From: Penicillus capitatus
Taxonomy: Eukaryota; Chlorophyta
Length of the DNA: 64,000 nt
Reading direction: 5' to 3'
Assembly: GCA_965649825.1 (NCBI GenBank)
Contig: OZ287714.1
Coordinates: forward strand, 1-64,000
Made by a program: the position numbers and the translations under genes. The number at the start of each line of letters is the position of its first letter. The stretch's first letter is position 1. The notes under the pieces are model-generated. The model saw only the letters and a list, made by a program, of their open reading frames with translations, made no database searches and was not told the DNA's origin. Below, piece after piece: positions 55,622 to 64,000 of this stretch.

Positions 55622-56915
55622 ATGTCCATTAACTTGGAGGCGTTGTATGGCAGAGGGCGTCTCTCTGCGTTACATCGCGAGTTGGAGGTCTTTGCTGCAG
55701 ATGTGGCGTCGACGCCAAATGACAGAGTCTTCTGCGAAGAGGTCGTGACGATCGTGGACGACTGTGCCGCAGCAGTCATTGGACGCAAAGCAAAGGTGGC
55801 CGTCTTCGGGAGCTATGCAATGGGTCTGTCGACGCACGCTTCCGATATCGACCTCGTCATCCTGAACGTCATTCGTCTGCACAGCAACGGATTTAGCGCC
55901 AGTCAAAGGGCCCGAGCGATTCAGATCCTCCACGCCGTTGCCAGGCGACTCGAAGCAAGTCAAAACCTCAATATCCAATCCATAGACGTAAGCATCGCGT
56001 CTGTCTACCAAAATGCTTCTTAAGTACTGGAACGTTCGGATGTAGCTTTTGGCCGAAGCTCGTGTTCCTTTGCTGAAGATCGGTCTGAAGGATGGCCCGT
56101 CTGTCGATCTCAGTCTGTACAATCGCAGCGGCGTCCAAACGGCGAAGCTGATGCGGGAGACGCTGCCAGAATATCCCGCCGCCATTCCCGTCATCCTCGC
56201 TATGAAGTGTCTTCTCCGACAAGCAGAACTGGACGATGTGTCCGTCGGCGGTCTTGGAGGCTACGCACTGACGACCATGGTATTGGCGCATTGTATGCAT
56301 CTGCGACGATACGGAAGACCGGATGTCGACTACGGCAAAGTCCTCCTTGGGTTCTTAGAAACGTTTGGCTACGACTTCGATGTCGTGCGGCACGCCGTGT
56401 CGATGCGTCGCAGTGAAGTCCACATCAAGAAGACGATCTTGGAGAAAGAGACGCTGGAATGGATTCGGAATACGTCTGGATGGCAGGGCCGTACTAACGG
56501 CAAACCGCTGCCCTTTGTCGAGGATCCTCTGACGGGACGCAATCTCGCTCGCGGATCGTTACGCTTCCGCCTTGTCCAGAAAAAATTCCGTGAAGCGTTC
56601 AAGACCTTGCAAGGTCGAATGGACGGTCCCGTCCTGCCATACCTCATCGATGTCGAGAGAGCCCTTCAGCGAGGAGACTGTCCCATAGAAGGTGGCGAAA
56701 ATGCGTTGCCTGCGGCGATAGCCCTCCGACCATCGCAGCTCGATGATCCGCTATCGATCGACCTCACTGTTCGACGCGAAAAGCGTCACAAGATGCGACG
56801 TTCGTCACGGTACGATCGACGAAAGAGTGAGAATCGACGACCGCGAGCCGTCTGTGCTCAGACGTCACATCCATCACATCGCTGTCTTGACATGACTTCG
56901 CGCTGTTTCTTTTAA
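55622..56915 (+). CDS. Non-canonical poly(A) polymerase, TRF4/PAPD5-like
   Basis: Two exons, with an intron of about 58 nt near 55989-56046. Nucleotidyltransferase signature FGSYAMGLSTHASDIDLVI, with the GS and D-x-D; the third acidic residue is in DGPSVDLSLYN after the intron. The PAP-associated domain contains GGLGGYALTTMVLAHCMHL and DVDYGKVLLGFLETFGYDFD. Near 56540 RNLARGS...FR and a conserved Phe segment resemble the TRF4 nucleotide-recognition motif. A strongly basic tail (RREKRHKMRRSSRYDRRK) is typical for TRF4. These enzymes add short A tails that mark nuclear RNAs for exosome decay. Confidence 0.9.
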
Positions 56916-56951
56916 CAAAGCGTCCCATTTTGTACATTGTCTGTGACGAAG

Positions 56952-59900
56952 ATGTCGACGACGACAAGGAAAACGCCTATGCGGAGTCGGAAATTGAAAC
57001 CCCTCGTTCGTGCAGGTTTCCTCAAGCCCGGTCCCAAATGTCTCACTTGTCATCTCAACGGCGAGTCCTTCCGTGCAGGTATCGCACCTCCGTCGACCTT
57101 CCGCTTTCTCAGCCTTGGCGTTACACGATCGTCGACGGGCATTTCGATCCCCACTCATTCCATCGATTGCAGATTTAGGAAATGGTGGCGAAGTGTTCTA
57201 TGATGGTCTGCGATTTTTGAACCCTCAGACGTGCTACGCTTACATTCATTGGCAAAACTCCGATCCGCCGTCGCATCCCGAAATTCCGACGGACGGCTAT
57301 CACGAGTTCACGCACGAAGGCCACGAACTGAGTTACTACCGAGAGCTCTACGAGAAACAATTCCCGACGGAGACGCGCGTGGAGCGCATGCGAAGAGAGG
57401 GCGATATGGAAGTGGAGAAGGAACCGGCAGAAGAGAAAGTGTCTTCGCGTGACGGCGTCCGTCGTTCCTCGAGACTGAAAAAACGCACCAACAGTGTCGA
57501 CGCAGCGACAGCTGCAGCTCTGGTGGAACTCGAAGAGGACATACAGAAGAGTCCGACGCCAAGAGGCGGACATCGAGGCCGTCACAAAGCTCCTGTCAAA
57601 CGCATGGATTTGATACGGAACGACGAGGAAACGCAGAATATGTTGTTGGATGTGCTGGCCGAGGCAGACGAGACATGGCTCTTCTGTAACAACTGTCAGA
57701 AATGGCGAAGGTCTCGTGCCGATCCCAGTATTCCGTCGCCTTGGTTCTGTGAACTGAATCCGGATCGAAAGTGAGAAACGTGTGACACGTGGGATGAATG
57801 ATGGAAGGAATGTTGGCAGATATGCTTCGTGCAAGATTCCTCAAGAGTTGCCGAGCTTTGCGGTGGATCGTTTGTGCAACGAAGAGTCCGATCACTTCTA
57901 TGCCATCACGAGTGGGAGGCCTCCATTGGATCAATGCACCGAAGAGGACTTTGAAAAAGATCTGGTGGGATTCTGGACGTTCTTGGGCGAAACCAGTCGC
58001 GCCGACATGATTCGCCTGCAGCGCATTCAATGGTGAGTGCGTGCACCTCTCTTCTAGACTTGGTTGGTCACACTTTTGTGTTGATGTGACGTGCAGCAAT
58101 AACAGCAACATGGATCTCTTTGGACTGTACTGTGAGGTGGTGAAGTGGGGTGGGATGATGCTGAATGAGTCGTACGATGCTGCAGGACGTTATACTGGAG
58201 CGATCAACTTTTCGGGGCAGATTTTCCCAAATCTCAAAAACTATACACCTGGACATCGCGCCACCTCTATCGGTCATCCCATCGTCCAATAGAACCGCCT
58301 GCCACTGAAGAAGTGTGCGTTTGTTCAGGGAATCAACTGCTGGTGAATTATCGCAAGTATTTGTATGACTACGAACGAATTTGGCACGAGCAAGATATCG
58401 CACTCTTTGCAAAATGGAATCCAGTGTCGCCGCCGACCAAAAGGCAAACGCGCTCCAGAAGAGACTTGGGCATCAATCTGGAGGTGCCTTTATCATTCAC
58501 TTCCAACACGTCCCTTCAGGTTGGCGTCGTCTTTATCACTGCCAATGGAGTGCGGTCCGTGAGATGCAGGATAAAGAGCTGAAACCGCAGACGACACATT
58601 TGTTGATGCTTGCTGAAGTGTTGATCGGATTGGATCCGGCCACGAAGAAAGCCCCACAGCAGAAGTGCCGTCGACTGAACGAAGAAGAGAAGGCGGCCGA
58701 TGAACCTGTGGTGCATGTGACAGAAGAGGCACTCAAATCAGGAATACATGGATTCAAGTGCGATCTCATTCCTATACAGAAATACTGAGAGATGGCGACA
58801 GATCTGGGGACTTGATTCTGGCAAGAGATGCCATGTATGAAGAGCGTTACTGGCCAGCACTTGTCTCTCGCTACAACGATCTGCCCATTCATATCCGCAA
58901 CGGCCAGGCGACACCAGAGGCGAGGCAGCTCACTTTTCCGTACGCTATTAAAGTACTAGCCGCCACACTGTTGAGTCGACAAGAGAATCGAAGTCGCTAC
59001 TTGGCTGGCTGCACAGGAACTGATGAGCTGCAAGAGCGATTACATTCCGGTGATGGTACCGGGTACCAATGCCTTTGGATGGGTGCCGACCATTTTCTGC
59101 AAGCCGTGGGATGGGACACTGGCTCTGCAAGAATACAAAGAATCTTTGAAATCTCCCGAAGAACCGTGCGATCTTGCTTTCCGGCGATCGCTTAAAGGCA
59201 TGGTCACTCTTTTGCCAGTTTTCTCTCACACCTGTTTTGTGCAGAGGCAATGGAGTATCTCACCCATCCACCCTGCGAGAAAAGAGCATCGGCGATCGTA
59301 CAGAAACACAGCATTGCATTCGTTCGTAATAGGTTTCGAGCACAGTCACTCTTTCAAAAGAGTGAGATGGTGTGTGTAGGCTATTAGGATTGGAATCAGA
59401 TATTCCATCAATGTTCTTGGGCAAAGAGAGCTTTCCTACGAGAGAGATCTGGCGAGATCGTGTCGAACGCATTCATTCCCCGCACCAGATGTCCTTTGAA
59501 ATTCAGTCGTTGAGCAACCAGATCGACTCCAGGTGCTTCAAGAAGCAAACACATCGGATGGTCCTCGAACACATCGTCAAGATATTTGGTCCGTGTTACA
59601 TCATCCAATGGTGTCATGTCATCACACAGATGTTGCCGTTGCAGATCACAAGAAAAAAGAGGTGACCGTTTTCAGTCTGGATCGTGCGGTTCAGTCATTG
59701 GAAGAGGCAATGGACTGGCCCAAGATACAGAAACTCGTATTGGCCAAGACTGTCCCACAGAAGGCAGGAATGGAAGAGGATGGAGAGGAAGAGCCGGCAG
59801 AAGAGATGGACACGACGGAAAGAGACAATCTATCCAGTCCTGATGCAAGGGTGAGTGAGATCCCTCAAACTGTCCCATCATGACCCCTGATGCATGTGGG

Positions 59901-59981
59901 TGTCTATCACAGGTGCCCCGTGTGAAATTCGTGGCGCCTGGCAACAAACGAAAGCTAGATGAGCTGGAGACAGGCTCCTAG
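56952..59981 (+). CDS. RAMA - CW - ARID - PWWP chromatin protein
   Basis: About ten exons. An N-terminal RAMA-like domain spans the first intron: LVRAGFLKPGPKCLTCHLNG, then LGNGGEVFYDGLRFLNPQTC. A basic linker (RRSSRLKKRTNS) leads to a CW zinc finger: WLFCNNCQKWRRS, PWFCELNPD and, after an intron, ASCKIPQELP. The ARID domain follows: FEKDLVGFWTFLGE, NMDLFGLYCEVVKWGG, NQLLVNYRKYLYDYE. A 22-nt candidate intron (about 58758-58779) then opens a PWWP-like domain: GDLILARDAMYEERYWPALV and VMVPGTNAFGWVPTIF. A later block (PTREIWRDRVERIHS) recalls WHIM/WSD regions. RAMA is thought to sense modified DNA, CW reads H3K4 methylation, ARID binds DNA and PWWP binds H3K36 methylation. Joins in the last third are approximate; one looks like a GC-AG intron. 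Confidence 0.78.
59346..59365. repeat. Palindromic copy of the intron motif
   Basis: TCACTCTTTCAAAAGAGTGA: two 9-bp arms with a 2-base centre, inside an intron of the RAMA-CW-ARID gene. It contains AAAGAGTGA and its reverse complement, so the intron RNA could fold into a hairpin. Confidence 0.8.
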
Positions 59982-60022
59982 ATGCACTTGTCGTTTTTTA
60001 TATTGTAATCAAGCGCAATGCG

Positions 60023-60956
60023 ATGACTCATTTGGAGGCGCGTCTTGGGGAAATGCACGCGATCTCGGTGCCCCGTGTCACTCAGCGACAGCCATTCTCC
60101 CTGCGTCGCTGCGCGGCGAGGTGTCGCGTCACGTCTTCGGCTCAACTGGAGGCGCTCGTTTTCGACTGCGATGGTGTGATCGTGGAGTCTGAGCACCTAC
60201 ACCGAGTGGCCTACAATCGTTGCTTTGCGCATTTTGCCGTTTCGACCGACGGAGGAGCGTCGATTGTGGAATGGGATCCTGTGTTCTATGACGATTTCCA
60301 GAACCGAGTGGGTGGAGGGAAGCCCAAAATGCGATGGTACTTTAATCAGCACGGATGGCCGATCTCCACTTCGACCCCGACACCACCAGAGACGACAGAC
60401 TCGAGGGAGGCACTAATCGATGAACTCCAGGCGTGGAAGACTGACATGTATCAGCAAATCATTGCCAGTGGAGAGGTCCAGCCTCGACCTGGTATACTGC
60501 GCCTTTTTCAAGAAGCGCGTGACAAGTGTGACAAAAGAGTGAGATAACACTCATAGCAATTAACGGTGCACCTATAGGGGGCTCAAAATCGCTGTGTGCA
60601 GCGCAGCGACGAAGGAATCTGTATTCTTTGTGCTGGAGAATCTATTAGGAAATGCGATCTTCGATTCTTTGGACTGTTTCTTGGCCGGTGACGATGTGCC
60701 TGAGAAGAAACCGAGTCCGTTGATCTATCAGGTCGCTGCCGAGAAGCTCAAGGTCGATCCGCATCGCTGTCTGGTGATCGAAGACAGTGCCATTGGATTG
60801 GAAGCGGCGACGAAGGCAGGCATGCGATGCATCGTAACGTACACCGCCTCATCCAAATCGCAATCCTTTGCCGAGGCCGAACGGGTGATGCCCAACCTGG
60901 ACGAACCCACCCCCCTTCGCATCGATGAGCTCATGAATGGCGTCGAACGCGTCTAG
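60023..60956 (+). CDS. CbbY-like HAD-superfamily phosphatase, probably plastid
   Basis: Two exons. ATG 60023 lies 41 bp after the previous gene. The N-terminal 40 residues (TQRQPFSLRRCAARCRVTSS) look like a transit peptide. HAD motif I is LVFDCDGVIVESEHLH; motif II is AVCSAATK; motif III and IV follow in KKPSPLIYQVAAE and VIEDSAIGLEAATKAGM. A 56-nt intron beginning GTGTGACAAAAGAG interrupts EARDK and GLKIAVCS. Closest in memory is plant and cyanobacterial CbbY, which dephosphorylates xylulose-1,5-bisphosphate, an inhibitor of Rubisco, in the chloroplast. If right, this supports a photosynthetic organism. Confidence 0.87.
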
Positions 60957-60983
60957 GACACGGTTTAAGATATAAGTCCTTGG

Positions 60984-61509
60984 TCAAGGAATGAGTCCAC
61001 GCTTCTTCATGTAGGAGTTCAGCTGCTCCGTCACGTTTTCGAAATCGAATTTCGAACTGGGAATGTAGAGCGGATTCTTTACCACACATTCGACGTAGAC
61101 TTGACTGTATATGGCCTTCAGCACTTCATGCATCGAAGAGGAATCCTGATCCGGCGAGGTATTGAGCACAAATTTCAGTCCGCTGGGCGATTCCAAGAAG
61201 TGCAGCTGATAGACATTTGTGCGAAATGCCCGATAGGAACACCCCTCGCCGATTCTGAGTGGAGATCCCAGTCTTGGTTTTGTGGCCCTAAGATGGTGTT
61301 GGTACGTTCACCGAGGTCATAGGAATGCATTACTGGTCGGGGTCAATAGCGGTGGTGAGGTTCTTTAACGTCCACAGCAGACCGAAGAGCTGCTTCTCTT
61401 CATCTAGCTTTGACCCTGCCCCTTGCTTCACCGATTTGCTGCGGTGCCACTCGTGGTAGTAAAGGCAGACGCCATTTCGATCAAAGATGTAGAAATTGTA
61501 GCAGACCAT
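60984..61509 (-). CDS. TRAPP complex subunit TRAPPC1 (Bet5)
   Basis: Minus strand, two exons with one intron (about 61240-61330). I chose the ATG at 61509 because MVCYNFYIFDRNG lines up with the family start. The longin fold is clear: GVCLYYHEWHRSK, LFGLLWTLKNLTTAIDP, then YRAFRTNVYQLHFLESPSG, KFVLNTSPD, VLKAIYSQVYVECVVKNPLY. About 150 residues. Bet5 is a core TRAPP subunit and part of the Rab1 exchange factor for ER-Golgi traffic. It diverges from RBBP4 by about 90 bp. Confidence 0.93.
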
Positions 61510-61597
61510 GATGGGCAGCATCGCCCAGCGCGTTGTGCGTGGAGGCACGGTGTCTACGGTTGTCTACGGTCGCGCCACCTGACACGACGCCTTTCCG

Positions 61598-63146
61598 ATG
61601 CAAGAGACCGAAGAGGAGACGAAGCTCCGCCACGAGGAGTTCAAGATATGGAAAAAGAACACGCCCTTTCTCTACGGTCCGCTCGTTGTGTTCTCGTGCT
61701 CACGGAATCCATCGATGCGGTACAGATCTCGTCATCAGTCACGCTTGCGAGTGGCCGAGTCTCACCGTCCAGTGGCTCCCTGTATATCCATCCACGCCAT
61801 GAGACCATCAGATTCATCGGTGTGACCTCCAGGGCTACGATACGGTGCCCGATAAAGAGAGCACCATTCACACGCTCTTGCTGGGCACGCACACTTCAGA
61901 CAAGATGCCAAATTCTTTGATTCTCGCTCATGTGCTGATGCCGAGTCCGATGTCGAGTGAATGTACGTTAGAGAGCCTGTCCGAAGATTTGGTCTCGTTC
62001 GGGGCATTGGGTCGAGGATCGGAGCGCATTAAGGTCGGCTGGATGTGTTCGGATGAAAACGGGCGACGGTTGTTGATGTGATGGTGTAGCCTGTGAAAGT
62101 CATGTCTCACGATGGCGAGGTGAATCGAGCACGGTGCAATCCGTTCAACAAAGAGATCATCGCCACCAAGGCCATCGTTGGCAAAGTGTTCATCTTTGAC
62201 ACGGGAAAGCAGTTGGAACGCACAACCGACACCATCTGTTCCCCAGATTTATGTCTCCTGGGTCAGTCCTATCGCTGAATGACTGCTGTATCGTGTGAAA
62301 AAGAGTGAGTAGGTCACACAAAAGAAGGCTATGGACTGAGTTGGAATTCGTTCAGAGATGGATGGCTCGTGAGCGGATCGGACGATTGTCGGATTTGTGT
62401 ATGGGATGTCAATCAGTCTCCTGTCGAACGGGCAAGCACCTCTCACTCTGTTCGGCAGATCAGACTCTGTTGTTTTTCAGTCCTTAGAACCTGTGCTGCT
62501 TTACGAAGAGCACAAACAGACGGTGATGGACGTGGCGTGGAACCCGGACAACGGATTTCTTTTCGGATCTGTGAGCGATGATCGCTACCTGAATCTCTAC
62601 GACACACGATGTGCGATTGGCCAAGCGGTGACTGGACGAATGAAAGCGCACGATTCGGAGATCAATGCTTTGGCCTTCAATCCGATCAACGACACCCTTT
62701 TGGCCACAGGCGGCGGCGACAAGACCATTGCCCTGATCGATACACGAAACCTGACACGTCCACTGCACTTTCTGGAGGGCCACAATGCCGAGATCTACAT
62801 GGTGAGTATCTCCCTTTGTGTGAGATGATCGGGGAGAAAGCGAAAGCTGCTATGTCAGGTGGCTTGGAATCCGACAAGGGATTCTTTGCTGGGATCGTGT
62901 GCCGCCGATCGCCGGGCAATGGTTTGGGACATTTCCCGAATCGGCATGCCGCAGACAGATGAAGAGAAAGAAGACGGGCCTCCTGAGCTGCTCTTTGTGC
63001 ACGGCGGTCATACGTCACGCGTCTTGGACTTCTCCTGGAACTCAGATGTCGATCACGGGATGACAGCCGCCACGACGGCTGAGGATAACATTCTGCAGGT
63101 GTGGCAACTGGCAGAGTCGATTTACGAGGACAAGAACACCCTTTAA
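61598..63146 (+). CDS. RBBP4/MSI1-type WD40 histone chaperone
   Basis: About six exons. Starts [20 protein letters not shown] and, across a 50-nt intron, NTPFLY joined to [19 protein letters not shown]. Then [33 protein letters not shown] (restored by an intron ending GAGTGAGTAG), [70 protein letters not shown] and a final [11 protein letters not shown]. All are RBBP4 landmarks in order. It is a subunit of CAF-1, histone deacetylase, NuRD-type and PRC2 complexes and binds H3-H4. With NAP1 and the RAMA-CW protein it makes this end of the window rich in chromatin genes. Confidence 0.95.
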
Positions 63147-63199
63147 AGAGCTTGTGCTGATGGGACGTGTATGGAACATGTGGTACGTAGGGATACAGC

Positions 63200-64000
63200 A
63201 ACGAAATCTGGGCAGACGTGCTCGCGCATCTTCCGTCAGTACTTTCCAGATCCATACAGATCTTTGCGTCTCTGAAGAATGTTGCCCAACTGTGGGTCTG
63301 TTTTCTTCTCCGTCTCCTGCTTTGCCGCACCGAATCTCAGTTGTGCAGGACTGAGTTTTTTGCCAGGAGGCAATGGTGCCGGTTTTGGCTCCTGTTTCGC
63401 AATTGCCGCCTCTGGTCACACAAATCACACTTATTAGCCACACATGCATCCCTTGGCTCGTGCCTTCGCTTGGGAGAAGTGTCGAGAGGGGCGGTTTTGC
63501 TTCGGTAGCAATATGGTCGGCCGGTTTGTGGTCTTCATCATAAGCCACATCGACACCTCCTCCAACCTTGCCTCCTTTCCCTCGTGTCTCGATTTCGACT
63601 ACGCCTCCCTGTCCCAGTTTCTTTTCGATGATTTCCCGTGCTGCTTTTCCTCCTGTCGCACTGAGCTTTGTCGTTGTCTGGCCAACCTTGATCCTACATT
63701 CCATTCAGTGAAAACCGAAGGCATCCACCCATCCTGTATGCAGGCACTTTTGTTTCAGTTCTCCAAAAACGGAGTGCGGAATCGTGGCCTCCGCCGCTTT
63801 TCTCTCCTTCTTCTGCGCCGTGTGCATGACACTGAATCCGAATTTCATGTTGGCCGCTACACAGAGGGGGAGATGTTGATGGGCAGCTAAGGGAGCATGC
63901 GTCCGTACCATCGAGTCCGAGGTAATAGCGCTGCCACTGTTCCAGCTGAGCATTATAGAAAGCCTTGACACGCGGCGCAAAATCACGGGAGACACTATCC
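63200..64000 (-). CDS. Unidentified minus-strand gene, cut by the window edge
   Basis: Several minus frames look coding and are probably exons: near 64000-63900 (AFYNAQLEQWQRYYLGLDG), 63880-63740 (ANMKFGFSVMHTAQKKERK, SVFGELKQK) and 63704-63500 (KVGQTTTKLSATGGKAAREI, Gly/Lys-rich). The 5' part lies beyond 64000. The stop is uncertain, around 63200-63400. No family assigned. Confidence 0.4.

Noticed and set aside
58975-58993. A 19-nt intron in the PWWP region
   Set aside because: A 31-nt intron starting at the GT in AAAGTACT explains the same frame change with a better phase and a more natural donor.

Overview
The window is nuclear DNA of a compact, intron-rich eukaryote. Genes lie 35-250 bp apart on both strands. 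Most are cut by very short GT-AG introns, commonly 45-60 nt, with candidates of 22-31 nt. I did not recognise the species. Several features point to a plastid-bearing, Archaeplastida-like alga: a KNOX-type homeodomain protein with an ELK segment, the plant-style TYW3-kelch-TYW2 fusion, an elongator tRNA-Met gene with an intron, and CbbY-like and ABC1-kinase proteins with transit-like N-termini. An IFT74-like coiled-coil gene suggests cilia and MSH5 suggests meiosis, but the lineage stays open.

Layout. 1-6.3 kb: an intact Ty3/gypsy retrotransposon (LTRs 285-622 and 5223-5560, target duplication GAATT), then an old solo LTR of a second family (6058-6310). 6.8-18.1 kb: IFT74-like, PTRH2 (-), CCCH-WW protein, MSH5 (-), several small membrane or secreted proteins. 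18.7-25.6 kb: PPM1G-like PP2C (-), KNOX homeodomain protein (-), DDX24/Mak5 helicase, HSBP1-like (-). 25.8-31.7 kb: an LYR protein whose stop codon overlaps the start of a four-enzyme wybutosine fusion (TYW3-kelch-TYW2-TYW5/JmjC), then a two-finger CCCH protein. 32.9-34.7 kb: a gag-only, non-autonomous LTR element with matching LTRs and an AGATG target duplication. It may interrupt a minus-strand gene. 36.4-46.8 kb: transcription factor DP, ARF GTPase, tRNA-Met(CAT), D-lactate dehydrogenase, F-box/WD40, NAP1 (-), a small unknown protein, TDP1. 47.9-63.1 kb: a long coiled-coil membrane protein, ABC1-family kinase, TRF4-type poly(A) polymerase, a RAMA-CW-ARID-PWWP chromatin protein, CbbY-like HAD phosphatase, TRAPPC1 (-), RBBP4/MSI1. 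The last 0.8 kb holds the end of an unidentified minus-strand gene.

Themes. Chromatin and replication genes (NAP1, RBBP4, RAMA-CW-ARID-PWWP, DP, TDP1, MSH5) and RNA genes (DDX24, TYW fusion, TRF4, CCCH proteins, PTRH2) dominate; nothing operon-like links them. The most unusual items are the TYW fusion and its 4-bp overlap with the LYR gene, the RAMA-CW-ARID-PWWP protein, the gag-only LTR element, and a 10-bp motif (AAAGAGTGAG) that recurs in introns in both orientations. All spliced models were joined by eye from protein continuity, so exon edges are approximate unless stated.
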